DNA of 64,000 nucleotides from Candidatus Melainabacteria bacterium (GTDB lineage Bacteria; Cyanobacteriota; Vampirovibrionia; Obscuribacterales; Obscuribacteraceae). Below, one piece after another: positions 28,123 to 37,270 of the stretch. Under the pieces are notes generated by a model that was not told the DNA's origin, made no database searches, and worked only from the letters and a program-made list of their open reading frames with translations. Location: assembly GCA_016699165.1 (NCBI GenBank), contig CP064963.1, positions 4,154,001 to 4,218,000 of the forward strand, in the 5' to 3' direction. Position 1 is the first letter of the stretch. Each line of letters begins with the position of its first letter. The position numbers and the translations under genes are program-made.

Positions 28123-30048
28123 TTAGCTCACGTGAATTTTGGGGCGTTGTTCGGGGTCGGTTTCCTCTGCTCGCAAGATTTCGCGGGTAACAGGAGCAAT
28201 TTCTCCTTCTCCCAGGAAAATATATTTAAAAACGTATCCCAATGGATGACCTTCGGTCCAGCCGAAATAGGCGTGCGGAATAGTTTTGGTACGGTCTCTT
28301 ATATCTAGCAAAATAGCCGCAATAGCATTAGGCACCGCTGAGCTGTGACAACGCAGTACTTTGTTGCCGTCCACCAGATGTCCTGTTACGTGTAAAACGT
28401 TATCTATAAATTCTGATGCGTCTTGTACTCGTACTTCAAGGAAAATAAGCTGCGCTTCTTCTGGAGTGAGTTTGTGCACGCGTCTGGTTTCGGCTTCTTT
28501 GGCACTGTATTCCATTCCGCCTGGTCTGTGCGACAAGATTGATATTTCGCCTTCTTTGAGCAAGGCTTCCTGGAAGAAACTTTCTGCCACGTCGTCATAA
28601 GAGACTTTTTGGATGCGCAATTCAAGAGAGCGTACCGTGCGCGAAAGTAAAGACGAAGCTAATATTGCAGCAATGAAGAACGAGGCTATATGTAGACCTT
28701 CGGGACGCTCTATGATGTTTGCAATTAATGTGTATAAAAACACACAAGTAATAACGGCAAAAGCAGAGCGTTTGAATTGGCTGATTTTCCAGTATGTAAG
28801 CGTCACAGCAAAAGAGTCGCAAGTCATTAAAACGAGTACTCCAGTGGCGTAAGCTCCAGCTTGAGCATCAACATTGGCCTTGAAAATGAGTGTCACTGCA
28901 AAAGCCACAACCAAGAAGAAGACCACAAGTGGTCTCATGGCAGCCGACCAGTTTGGTGCCATACCGTATCTTGGTAGATAGCGCGGTACTAAGTTCAAAA
29001 GACCAGCTAGTGCAGAGGCACCTGCAAACCATAAAATGGCGATTGTACTTGCGTCATAAATACTGCCCCAGGTGTGACCCATGAGCGAGTGAGCAAGATA
29101 CGAAATAGCACGTCCATTAGCGTCTCCGCCTTCTACAAAAGCTTCTGGCGGAATCAAAAAACTGGTAGCAAAACTGCTCGTCATGAGCATGAAAGCCATT
29201 ATTAAGGCAGCAGTTAAAAGAAGTTTTCTTGTGTTCTTTATACGCCCGGCTGGATTTTCTTGAGTGTCATCGGGATTTCCACGCACGTGCGGCATCACTG
29301 CCACACCTGTTTCAAAGCCGGATAGTCCTAACGCCAACTTGGGAAATACCAGCATAGACATACCAATCATGGGCCAAATCGAATGATAAGTGCTAGTGAG
29401 GCGAGTTTGCCAGGTAGAGAATAATTCGGGGTGATGAAACAAATTATCCATCGCCACACCAATCGTGATGGCATTTGCCACAAGATAAAAGCTTACTATC
29501 ACAGTCGACAAGCCAATTGCTTCTTTAAAGCCAGTGAGGAAAATCATTCCTAAAAGACCAAGCAAACCAAGAGTTATTACCACTCTATCGAGCATCATTG
29601 CTGGCACGGCTTGTTGAATCAGTGGATTTTCTACTATGTGAGCTGTGGCGTCGGCGGCAGAAAGAGTGATAGTGATAATGAAGTCGGTACAAGCAAATCC
29701 AAGCAAAACCAAAACAAATGTTTTGCCTCTCCAGCCCGGAAAAAGGCGCGATAACAAAGACAGGCTTCCCTGTCCATGAGGGCTTATGCGACTGACGGTG
29801 GAATACACCGGCAAAGCGCCAAAAAGAGTTAGAAATATCAGAATGAATGTGGCAACAGGCGAAAGTAGCCCGGCTGCTAAATATGCTATGCCGGGCTGAT
29901 ATCCAAGGGTGGAAAAGTAATCTACCCCGGTGAGGCACATTACTTTTGGCCACCAATCCTGGTGTGTTTCTTTTTCTTTGCCTCGTTGTCGAATTCCTTC
30001 GAAGAACCAGATCAGAAATTTGTTTTTCAGTCGATCACGAGATGTCAT
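28123..30048 (-). CDS. APC-superfamily amino acid permease-like transporter
   Basis: The product is 641 residues, with about 12 hydrophobic spans from residue 45 to 470 and a soluble C-terminal domain of about 170 residues. The first span carries MCLTGVDYFSTLGYQPGIAYLAAG, a G-rich unwound helix typical of APC transporters. Others include FVLVLLGFACTDFIITITLSAADAT and LALGLSGFETGVAVMPHVRG. The cytoplasmic tail (from LRIQKVSYDDVAESF) has a mixed fold I cannot name. The substrate is uncertain: amino acid or potassium-like transporters are possible. It lies 4-5 bases from both flanking genes, inside the six-gene run. Confidence 0.8.
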   Translation of the reverse strand: MTSRDRLKNKFLIWFFEGIRQRGKEKETHQDWWPKVMCLTGVDYFSTLGYQPGIAYLAAGLLSPVATFILIFLTLFGALPVYSTVSRISPHGQGSLSLLSRLFPGWRGKTFVLVLLGFACTDFIITITLSAADATAHIVENPLIQQAVPAMMLDRVVITLGLLGLLGMIFLTGFKEAIGLSTVIVSFYLVANAITIGVAMDNLFHHPELFSTWQTRLTSTYHSIWPMIGMSMLVFPKLALGLSGFETGVAVMPHVRGNPDDTQENPAGRIKNTRKLLLTAALIMAFMLMTSSFATSFLIPPEAFVEGGDANGRAISYLAHSLMGHTWGSIYDASTIAILWFAGASALAGLLNLVPRYLPRYGMAPNWSAAMRPLVVFFLVVAFAVTLIFKANVDAQAGAYATGVLVLMTCDSFAVTLTYWKISQFKRSAFAVITCVFLYTLIANIIERPEGLHIASFFIAAILASSLLSRTVRSLELRIQKVSYDDVAESFFQEALLKEGEISILSHRPGGMEYSAKEAETRRVHKLTPEEAQLIFLEVRVQDASEFIDNVLHVTGHLVDGNKVLRCHSSAVPNAIAAILLDIRDRTKTIPHAYFGWTEGHPLGYVFKYIFLGEGEIAPVTREILRAEETDPEQRPKIHVS

Positions 30049-30053
30049 CTTGA

Positions 30054-30725
30054 TTAAGCTTGACCTTTATTGTCGCTTTTAACCAGTTCAAGATCGATTT
30101 CGAAGTTGATTTCGTCACCAACCATTGCTCCGCCGTTATCCAATGTTTTGTTATATGAAACACCGAAGTCTTTGCGGTTCAATTTGCCTTTTGCGCTTAC
30201 ACCCATATGCGGGGCGCCTTTGACCATAACTGGCTTGGAAAGTCCTTCTGCGTTTAGTGTGACTTTTTTAGTGACACCATGCATGGTGAAGTTGCCTTCA
30301 AGGGCGAATGCACCATTTTTACCCGGCACAACTTTGGTTGATACAAATTTCATTGTGGGATATTTTTCTGTATCCAGAAAATCGCCAGCTTTCAAATGCT
30401 CATCGCGCTTAGGTTCTTGAGTAGAAATCGTTTTAGCATCAATGGTGGCATCGACTGCAGCTTTGGTTAAAGTCTTGCCGTCGTATTTCACTTTGCCTGA
30501 TACTTGACCAAAGTTGCCACGGACATTCGAGACCATCATGTGTCTAACAGTGAAGTTTACAGCAGAGTGAGCAGTGTCAATGTCCCATGAATCGGCACTT
30601 TGAGGAGCCGCTTTAGCAGGGGCTTTAGCTGATTCTGTTTTTGTCGGCGCTGCATCTTTCGCCATAGTAGGCAAACTGCAGGCAAAGCCCAGCAAAAGGG
30701 CTGCTGCGAAAAACAATGGCTTCAT
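30054..30725 (-). CDS. YceI family periplasmic lipid-binding protein
   Basis: The product is 223 residues. A signal peptide (to about residue 22, LPTMAKD) and an Ala/Pro/Lys linker precede the YceI lipocalin-like barrel. Visible parts are WDIDTAHSAVNFTVRHMMVSNVRGNFGQVSGKV, SISTQEPKRDEHLKAGDFLDTEKYPTMKF-type text with its HLKSxDFFD-like motif, and LTMHGVTKKV in the form FTMHGVTKKVTL. YceI proteins bind isoprenoid or fatty-acyl chains in the periplasm. The start ATG overlaps the EVE gene stop by 4 bases. Confidence 0.95.
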   Translation of the reverse strand: MKPLFFAAALLLGFACSLPTMAKDAAPTKTESAKAPAKAAPQSADSWDIDTAHSAVNFTVRHMMVSNVRGNFGQVSGKVKYDGKTLTKAAVDATIDAKTISTQEPKRDEHLKAGDFLDTEKYPTMKFVSTKVVPGKNGAFALEGNFTMHGVTKKVTLNAEGLSKPVMVKGAPHMGVSAKGKLNRKDFGVSYNKTLDNGGAMVGDEINFEIDLELVKSDNKGQA

Positions 30726-31240
30726 TTTAATTCCTCATTTAGGGGTGTTTTTTCCATCTGTAGCACGCTCTGCCATTCGGTCTCTTGAACAGGCTGTATC
30801 GACAACCTGCTGCCTTGTTGAACGACTAGCATGTTTTCAAGTGCGGGGTTTGACTTCAATTCTTGCAAAGAGATAAGTCTCTTCAGTTTACGTACAAATT
30901 TTACGTCAACCATGTACCAGGTGGGATTATCAAATTTACTCTTTGGGTCATAGTATTTGGATTTAGGATCAAGTGCCGTGTGGTCGGGATATCCGGCTTT
31001 ACATACCTCAGCAATCCCAACCAATCCAATAGCCGGTTTTCCCTCTTTTGTTTTAGCGTTGCTGTGATAAATCAAGACCTGGTCGCCGGGCTTTGCATCG
31101 TCGCGCAGCGAGTTGCGCGCCTGGTAGTTGCGGATACCTTCCCAGTAACAGGTTTTCTCTTTTGCAAGATCGTCAATCGAATATACATCTGGCTCAGTCT
31201 TGAATAACCAGTACCTGGTGCCTTTGTTTTTTGCTGCCAT
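30722..31240 (-). CDS. EVE domain (PUA-like) protein
   Basis: The product is 172 residues, nearly all one EVE domain: YWLFKTEPDVYSIDDLAKE, WEGIRNYQARNSLRD, PGDQVLIYHSN, GLVGIAEVCKAGYPD, WYMVDVKFVRKLKRLISL and SRLSIQPV. EVE domains belong to the PUA fold and bind modified bases in DNA or RNA; the single-domain form is widespread in bacteria and mitochondria. It is the first gene of the six-gene run and overlaps yceI by 4 bases. Linkage of EVE to transporter genes has no obvious logic, so a restriction role is not implied. Confidence 0.95.
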   Translation of the reverse strand: MAAKNKGTRYWLFKTEPDVYSIDDLAKEKTCYWEGIRNYQARNSLRDDAKPGDQVLIYHSNAKTKEGKPAIGLVGIAEVCKAGYPDHTALDPKSKYYDPKSKFDNPTWYMVDVKFVRKLKRLISLQELKSNPALENMLVVQQGSRLSIQPVQETEWQSVLQMEKTPLNEELK

Positions 31241-31343
31241 TGACTACTCGCGAACCCGTTTAACACTAACCATCAGGCAGGCGAAGTATAGCACCAAACT
31301 AAGTATCAGCGATTTGGGCAAATGTGATCGAAATGTGACGGAG

Positions 31344-31928
31344 CTAGCGGGTTACAAAGCGCTTCAAGCGTTGACCTACAAGATCTTGTTGAACTCGGTT
31401 TGTACAGTTTAGCAATTGCTGTCCGTGACTAGCTACATAAGGATTGTATTGCGGATACATCATTTGAGCTTGTTGATAATAGACTGGAACACTCATTGGT
31501 GTAGCCATCTGCGGTGTCATTTGCATAGGCAGTTGATTGTACGACTGCATATTTGGTAGTGTTTCGTTCAACGGAACCATGGTGGGGAACGTTGTTTCAG
31601 CGGCTTGAATAGCGCCTGCTGGATTTTGAAAAACCTCTGAGTGCTGATTTGCATTCGAAGCTTGAGCTGAGTCTCTTTGATAGGCGTTGAGACCAACTAA
31701 ACTGATTACTATTGCCAGTGTGACACCGGCGAAAATTTTGATTTTGAGAATTTTGGCTGAATTGTCTGGGCGCTCAGCGCATCCACAAAGACATCCATCG
31801 CTTTCCACAGCAGGTTTTGATTGTTTTGGATCATGAGGATTATGCATTGGGGCTTGATCCTGAGCATGCGCAGTTGCTTGCTCGAATTCGTGCAACTCTT
31901 CTCTTAATTCAGGTGGTGTGGGAAACAT
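31344..31928 (-). CDS. Single-pass membrane protein with a CxCxC motif
   Basis: The product is 194 residues from the ATG at 31928, which has AAGGA about 9 bases upstream; a GTG at 31967 would add 13 residues. Residues about 50-60 contain DGCLCGCAERP, a cluster of three Cys just before a transmembrane helix (IFAGVTLAIVISLVGLNAY). The outer part is rich in Gln, Met, Pro and Tyr (YNQLPMQMTPQMATPMSVPVYY). No family is recognised. The Cys cluster could bind metal or be lipidated, but no signal peptide precedes it. Confidence 0.65.
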   Translation of the reverse strand: MFPTPPELREELHEFEQATAHAQDQAPMHNPHDPKQSKPAVESDGCLCGCAERPDNSAKILKIKIFAGVTLAIVISLVGLNAYQRDSAQASNANQHSEVFQNPAGAIQAAETTFPTMVPLNETLPNMQSYNQLPMQMTPQMATPMSVPVYYQQAQMMYPQYNPYVASHGQQLLNCTNRVQQDLVGQRLKRFVTR

Positions 31929-32121
31929 CGCTTCTATCCTTGTTTGGAGCCACCCAATAGCCCTCACTTGACATTTTGAGCGATGCCCAGTTGGTAGTCA
32001 AGCAAAAGGTGGTGAAATTACGTATAAGTAATCTCGATCGGCATTTCAACAGTGTTTTCAGTCGTTCAATTATGAGCGGACGATAATATTACCGGTGGTG
32101 CCTACCTAAAAGTCTGTGACT

Positions 32122-32616
32122 TCAGTCGTTACAACCGAATCTTCTAGGTAAGCCAAACGCCGGGGTGTAGTGCGAGGAAAGGGAACTTGACTGCAGTTGA
32201 GTTTTGTTGGTCTGATTTTGGTCAAGCGCATATGCTGGTTGCGCAAAGAAATCAGTTTTCAATTCTAGTTTTGGCGGTTCTTTTTTCAGACCTAGTGCAT
32301 GTTCTCTATCGAGTGACATGAAGTAGCACAAAGTACAGAGCATGGCACCGCCTACAAGCACTATAAGAGCGACTCTCAGCATGGATTCCAGGAATGGATT
32401 TTCTGGCGTTGCCACTTTAGCAATTACAGTAGTTTGCGATTTTGCAGCAGCTTGCGTTTTTGCAGCTTGATGATGAGCAAAATATCTTTCCATTACTTCT
32501 CCGATGCTATGCCATTCTTGTTCGAAATCAGGTGGAACGTGATATGAAAAGAACATCGCCAATACCCCCAGTATTAGTGCCGTTTCGTTCAATTCAAAAA
32601 CTTGATTCCGTCTCAT
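32122..32616 (-). CDS. Hypothetical protein with two membrane segments
   Basis: The product is 164 residues. Hydrophobic stretches lie at about residues 10-25 (ETALILGVLAMFFSYHV) and 85-105 (MLRVALIVLVGGAMLCTLCYF), with a charged region between them. The C-terminus is soluble and ends in a Pro/Gln/Ser-rich tail. No domain is recognised. It precedes the PBP1A gene's 3' end on the map, but the genes are both on the minus strand with PBP1A further upstream, separated by 123 bases. Confidence 0.6.
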   Translation of the reverse strand: MRRNQVFELNETALILGVLAMFFSYHVPPDFEQEWHSIGEVMERYFAHHQAAKTQAAAKSQTTVIAKVATPENPFLESMLRVALIVLVGGAMLCTLCYFMSLDREHALGLKKEPPKLELKTDFFAQPAYALDQNQTNKTQLQSSSLSSHYTPAFGLPRRFGCND

Positions 32617-32739
32617 ACAGTTGTAAGGCCGCTACAGAGGGAAGTCAAGAAAACTAATATGTCAAGCTGTTGCGGCATGTTGCGCAATGTTAAGCGTTTT
32701 GTAAAGCATCAAAATCCGCTCCAGTACAAGCTTTTGCTT

Positions 32740-34881
32740 TTAGTCTGAAGACTCCCAGGTATACTCGGTTACACCCGGCGATTTTCTTGTGACGGTTTTT
32801 TTGACGTTTGTATTATTGATGCGTTTTTGTGTTGTTCGTGTTTGCGACTGTGGAAATACATCTCCCGAGTAAATCATTTCTTGATCGGCAGTACCTGCGC
32901 CTAGTTTGTCTTTGTTCGCCTTGCCCATATTAGTGTCTAACTGCCCAAGACCGGACCCGATTAGATGTGTTATTGGTTTTTGATGATCTTTATAGTATGC
33001 CGAATTGTATTGTCTCCATATTGGAGCCGCCACCGCTCCACCAGTGATTTTGGTAGACGAGCCCACTGACTGGTTTTTAGAGTTGCCTGTCCAGACCACA
33101 GTAACTAAATCTGGAGTAAACCCGGCAAACCATAAATCTTTGCCATCATCAGCGGTGCCAGTTTTTCCGGCCGATGGAATACCTTTTAATCTGGATGCAA
33201 CGCCAGTTCCAGAAGCAACCACTTCTTTTAATATATCAACTAACTCTACTACCGGCCGCTCGTCCATAACACGCTCAACTTCAGGACCAAATGTGGCGAG
33301 TGTTTTTCCTTTTTCGTTTTCAATCTTGCGAATAAAGCGAGGCTTCACTCTCACACCACCCCGAGCGATAGTACCATATGCGGTGGCAATAGATAATGGC
33401 GATGCAGCAGATGCACCAAGTGAGAGAGCCATGGTGGGAGCAAGAGTTTCGTTAATTCCCATTCTGCCTGCCACACTTACAATAGATGGAATTCCGACTT
33501 GTTGAGCCACTCTTACCGCGCACACGTTTTTAGAAAACTTGAGCGCCTCAGCTACAGTGATCATGCCAGAATATTTCTCATCGAAATTTTTGGGTTTCCA
33601 AATTGGATTCTTTTCGTCGTTTTCATCTACCACAGACAAAGGCGAATCCGAAATCATACTGGACGGACTGATGGCACCACCTTCAAATGCAGTGAGATAG
33701 ACCATCGGTTTGAAAACAGATCCCATAGTGTGGGGGTGCACAGCTGAGTTCCACTGATTTTCAAGATACTGTCCGCTGCCGCCAACTAATGCCACCACTG
33801 AACCATCATTTAAATTTATAGAAGCAAGAGCCGCCTGGTCTATGCCTTTTGGAAGACGAGCATTTTTAATTGCAGCTTCAGCAGCATTCTGCGCTTTAGA
33901 ATCAAGACAAGTAAAAACTTTGATTCGCTTGGAACCTGTGTAAGGCAGAAGTTCTTTCACTTCTTGGGCTACAAGACTTGAATAATACGGATACTTAGGC
34001 ACGAAAATTTTAGTGGCAATCGCATCTTGTGCTTGCCTGAATACTAGAGGCTGATTAATAGCCCAATCTGCCTCTTCTTGCGATATCAAGCCAGTTTCGT
34101 ACATGGCGTTGATAACATATTGTTGTCTTTGAATAGCGGTTTTAATATTTTCTTTGTCGCCCAATATCGATGGGGATTTTATTATGCCTGCAAGAAAAGC
34201 CGACTCACCAATAGTTAGTTGACTGGCATGTTTGTCAAAATATGTTTTGGCCGCTGCTTCTACGCCATATGCACCAGAGCCAAAATAAATTTGATTGAGA
34301 TAAAGTTCAAGTATTTTTTCTTTAGAATATTTTGATTCTATTTGCTGAGAAACAATTGCTTCGGCAATTTTGACTGAAATATTTCGCTTCTGCGCAGCAA
34401 AAAAAATGTTCTTGGTCAGCTGTTGAGTGATGGTAGAGCCGCCCTGGACCTGGTGACCTTTAGAAATATTGGTGAGCATGGCGCGCATCACGCCTTCCCA
34501 GCTGACGCCTGAATGTTGGAAAAATCCTCTGTCTTCTGCTGCGATAACAGCCTTGACTATATTTTGCGAAATCTTGGACATGGCGACAACTTCGCGTCGT
34601 TCTTTAGCTGGAAAAGAGCAAATGAGTTTATCGTCTTTGTCGTATAAAACAAGCTCAGTACCTGGCTGATAAGACTCTAAAATTGACAGGTCAGGCACTT
34701 TTAAATAATCGAGCCAGACAAAAACAGCAAGTATTGAAACAACAAGAGCCATAATTAAAGTGAGACTCGACATAGTTACTTTTAACGACATGAAAATCAT
34801 GTCGAAAGCAGGCTTGACTCCACCAAAGTCGTTGAGCCTTTGAAAATTGTCTTTATTCGGCTTAGGCGCCCTTCGTCTCAT
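32740..34881 (-). CDS. Class A penicillin-binding protein (PBP1A type)
   Basis: This bifunctional enzyme polymerises glycan strands and cross-links peptidoglycan at the inner membrane. It has 713 residues: a cytoplasmic tail, one TM helix (about 38-60), a GT51 transglycosylase (AAEDRGFFQHSGVSWEG with Glu116, GGSTITQQLTKN, KILELYLNQIYFG) and a transpeptidase with Ser388 in GSVFKP, SKN in FSKNVCAVR, and KTGTADDGKD with Lys573. All catalytic motifs are intact. The tail after about residue 640 is Asn/Thr/Lys-rich and of low complexity. The divergent small gene starts only 27 bases away. Confidence 0.97.
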   Translation of the reverse strand: MRRRAPKPNKDNFQRLNDFGGVKPAFDMIFMSLKVTMSSLTLIMALVVSILAVFVWLDYLKVPDLSILESYQPGTELVLYDKDDKLICSFPAKERREVVAMSKISQNIVKAVIAAEDRGFFQHSGVSWEGVMRAMLTNISKGHQVQGGSTITQQLTKNIFFAAQKRNISVKIAEAIVSQQIESKYSKEKILELYLNQIYFGSGAYGVEAAAKTYFDKHASQLTIGESAFLAGIIKSPSILGDKENIKTAIQRQQYVINAMYETGLISQEEADWAINQPLVFRQAQDAIATKIFVPKYPYYSSLVAQEVKELLPYTGSKRIKVFTCLDSKAQNAAEAAIKNARLPKGIDQAALASINLNDGSVVALVGGSGQYLENQWNSAVHPHTMGSVFKPMVYLTAFEGGAISPSSMISDSPLSVVDENDEKNPIWKPKNFDEKYSGMITVAEALKFSKNVCAVRVAQQVGIPSIVSVAGRMGINETLAPTMALSLGASAASPLSIATAYGTIARGGVRVKPRFIRKIENEKGKTLATFGPEVERVMDERPVVELVDILKEVVASGTGVASRLKGIPSAGKTGTADDGKDLWFAGFTPDLVTVVWTGNSKNQSVGSSTKITGGAVAAPIWRQYNSAYYKDHQKPITHLIGSGLGQLDTNMGKANKDKLGAGTADQEMIYSGDVFPQSQTRTTQKRINNTNVKKTVTRKSPGVTEYTWESSD

Positions 34882-34893
34882 TTGTGCCTTTGT

Positions 34894-34899
34894 GATAAT
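34894..34899 (+). promoter_or_regulatory. Candidate extended -10 box
   Basis: TGTGATAAT fits an extended -10 (TG, one base, GATAAT). It ends 9 bases before the ATG at 34909, so the transcript would be nearly leaderless. No good -35 box is seen. Confidence 0.3.
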
Positions 34900-34908
34900 C
34901 TAGTCTTG

Positions 34909-35175
34909 ATGGACTTAACTACTGGCATACTACTTATTATTTCTATTGCCCTCTTGGTCATTCCACCTGTCATTTTGTTGTGGCCGCTTGTTTCTTCAGT
35001 TGCCGACAGAATCAGTGGAAAGAAAAGCGGGGCCAAGGAAATCGCCGATCTCAAAAAACGTATATCTACGTTGGAGACTGTCATTGGCGACTTGCAGAAC
35101 AAAGTACACGTAATTGAAGAGTCATCAGACTTCAAAGATAAGCTTATAGAGGACTCTAAGGTCAAGGCGCCTTAG
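34909..35175 (+). CDS. Small membrane-anchored coiled-coil protein
   Basis: The product is 88 residues from the ATG at 34909; a longer start at 34840 would lie inside the divergent PBP gene. Residues about 5-30 form a membrane helix (GILLIISIALLVIPPVILLWPLV), and residues about 45-75 form a heptad-type coiled coil (IADLKKRISTLETVIGDL). No ribosome site is clear. The layout recalls PspB-like or FtsB/FtsL-like small division and envelope-stress proteins, but there is no sequence proof. Its end overlaps the convergent MFS gene by 14 bases. Confidence 0.6.
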   Translation: MDLTTGILLIISIALLVIPPVILLWPLVSSVADRISGKKSGAKEIADLKKRISTLETVIGDLQNKVHVIEESSDFKDKLIEDSKVKAP

Positions 35176-36517
35176 TATTTACGTTATCCGGCTTTTGGAA
35201 GAAAAGCACAGCCACAGTGGCAGATAACGTGAAAAATATAAGCACGAAGAAGGCGGAGTTGAAGCTGCCCGTTTTTTCTGCGATAAGCCCGGTGAGATAG
35301 GGGGCTAAGATGCCAGAAAGGGCAAAGAATGTGTCCATCAAACCAAGGCTGGTTGCGGCTCTGTCTTTGGCAAGATCTGTATTCAAAGCGTAAAAACAGG
35401 CGTTTGGCATTAATCCAAAACCTAGACCAAGAGAAATGAAAAGTAGGCTCAGGTTTACGTCGTGAACAAACATCACCGGAATAAAGCAAATGCCAGACAG
35501 GAGCTGACAAATCCAGATCATGTGCGAGCGCGATTTGCGCATGCTGCCAGTTTTTTTCCAGATGTAATCGGAAATAAATCCAGCGCTCATGAGCATAATT
35601 GCAGATGTTAGCCAGGGGGCGATGAGATAAATGCCTATTTCTTTCAATTTTAAATGATAGGTTGACTCGAAATAGCCTGGCAGCCAGGTTAGAGCAAAGA
35701 AGAGCAGATAACCAAAAGCGAAAAATGCAAAGTTATTTGCCATCAAAGATGGATTTAAAAGCATGAATTTCCAGGTGGTAGTGCCAAGACTCAGGTGATG
35801 ACTGCGCAATTCGTCGTCGTTCTTGTCTCGATTAACCGTTTGACCGTCTCTGATATGACGTAATTCTGCTTCGTTTACATGCTTTGAATTTTCTGGATAA
35901 TCGCGAAACATGAAATACCAGACGAAAGCCCAGACGATACCGATAGCTCCCAGGCAGACGAACATAAGTTTCCAACCAAATGCAATGATCAAGGTAGTGA
36001 TTAATGGAGCACCAATCACTGATGCCATTGGCACCGCGGCTAAACCAATAGCAGTTGAGCGGGCACGCTCGTTTGTTGGTAACCAATCTGCCACAACTCT
36101 TGTGAGGGCGGGGAAATGCGGACCTTCCGCTAATCCAAGCAGTGTTCTGAACGTAAATAAGACGCTGAAACTGCTTGCAAGTCCCATGATGGCTGTAATT
36201 GCTGACCACAAAATGGCAGCCCCTGACCAGATTTTTCGTGCTCCCCATTTGTCGACCATCAAGCCGCCGCCTGTGGTCATGATCATATAGCCGACGGCAA
36301 AGGCAGAAGCTACTGCACCAAAATCGCTCTCACTAAAACCGAATTCTTTGCGTATTGGCGTTATGGCATAAGACATAGCCGATCGGTCTAAATAGTTGAC
36401 CAGAGTGATAAAGAAGGCCAGTCCCAGGATGACCCAGCGGTAATTGGATGCTTTGCCTCCGATTTTTGGGTCTTCTTTAGCAAAAGTATCAATTTGGGAT
36501 GCCTGATGGTTTTCCAT
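35162..36517 (-). CDS. MFS transporter, anion:cation symporter family
   Basis: The product is 451 residues with 12 predicted membrane helices. The N-terminal half shows the family text RWVILGLAFFITLVNYLDRSAMSYA, FAVGYMIMTTGGGLMVDKWGARKIW, and the helix 4 motif FRTLLGLAEGPHFPALTRVVADWLP with NERARSTAIG. This is the ACS family (hexuronates, tartrate, phosphate and other organic anions). The substrate cannot be set from sequence alone. It is divergent from the Spy-like gene, with 89 bases between starts. Confidence 0.9.
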   Translation of the reverse strand: MENHQASQIDTFAKEDPKIGGKASNYRWVILGLAFFITLVNYLDRSAMSYAITPIRKEFGFSESDFGAVASAFAVGYMIMTTGGGLMVDKWGARKIWSGAAILWSAITAIMGLASSFSVLFTFRTLLGLAEGPHFPALTRVVADWLPTNERARSTAIGLAAVPMASVIGAPLITTLIIAFGWKLMFVCLGAIGIVWAFVWYFMFRDYPENSKHVNEAELRHIRDGQTVNRDKNDDELRSHHLSLGTTTWKFMLLNPSLMANNFAFFAFGYLLFFALTWLPGYFESTYHLKLKEIGIYLIAPWLTSAIMLMSAGFISDYIWKKTGSMRKSRSHMIWICQLLSGICFIPVMFVHDVNLSLLFISLGLGFGLMPNACFYALNTDLAKDRAATSLGLMDTFFALSGILAPYLTGLIAEKTGSFNSAFFVLIFFTLSATVAVLFFQKPDNVNTKAP

Positions 36518-36606
36518 GTCTAATTTGTCTTATATGGGGAACTATCAAAGTACATGATGTTTTAAATAAAGACTTTAATTACTAGACACCGCAGCGGGGA
36601 GCGTCC

Positions 36607-37269
36607 ATGAATAGAACAAGATTTGGCTTAACGACATTGGCTTTGGTTTTGGGACTTGGGCTATTTCCGGTCAATCAGGTCAATTCTCAAGAAGTGGCTG
36701 ATGAAATTTCTGATGTATCAGAAGGTCCTGACTTTTTGGTCTCGCAGCAAATAGCCGAAATGCCAGGAGGCGATGCTTTTGCCATGCGTATGCGTCATGG
36801 CGGTGGCTTAATGGGTGAAAGTTGTCCATATCTTGAAGGCGAAAACAAACTGAGTGACGAACAGTTTGAAAAGTTCTATCAAATTAAAAACAGAATGAAA
36901 GATGACATGGGCAACAAAATGCTTGAAATGAGCAAACTTCGCCGACAATTTTGCGATGAGCTCAATCGCGAATCAATCGATGCCAAAGCTGTATCTAAAC
37001 TGGAAGACCGAATGGCGGCTCTAAAGGGAGAAACGTCTAAAGTTTTTACCAGTGCTGCAGTTGAAATGATGAACGTCCTTACCCCAGAACAGCGCAAAAT
37101 TCTTCGTCAAAAAATGGTGCGCGGCTCAAGCATGGGTCATTCAATGAGAGGCGGAATGGGGCATTGCGGTATGGGCATGGGCCATTCAATGAGAGGCGGC
37201 ATGGGTGGCGGACCTGGCATGATGATGAATTCTCCTCGTCCACGTCATCACCAAGGTGGAGATAAGTAA
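36607..37269 (+). CDS. Spy/CpxP-like periplasmic protein with Met/His/Gly-rich tail
   Basis: The product is 220 residues. It has a signal peptide to about residue 27, then a helical region of the Spy/CpxP kind (KLSDEQFEKFYQIKNRMKDDMGNKMLEMSKLRRQF, and VLTPEQRKILRQKMV as the LTxxQ motif). The last 50 residues are Met/His/Gly-rich, with MGHSMRGGMG twice and a Cys. Such tails bind copper or other soft metals. Family members are periplasmic chaperones or metal-stress sensors. GGGGAG lies 5 bases before the ATG. It starts a five-gene plus-strand run that includes a kinase and the MMT-like gene. Confidence 0.85.
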   Translation: MNRTRFGLTTLALVLGLGLFPVNQVNSQEVADEISDVSEGPDFLVSQQIAEMPGGDAFAMRMRHGGGLMGESCPYLEGENKLSDEQFEKFYQIKNRMKDDMGNKMLEMSKLRRQFCDELNRESIDAKAVSKLEDRMAALKGETSKVFTSAAVEMMNVLTPEQRKILRQKMVRGSSMGHSMRGGMGHCGMGMGHSMRGGMGGGPGMMMNSPRPRHHQGGDK

Positions 37270-37270
37270 C

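Noticed and set aside
30722..31240. EVE-domain protein as part of a restriction or defence system
   Set aside because: It is a single-domain form next to transporter and lipid-binding genes, with no nuclease or methylase nearby.
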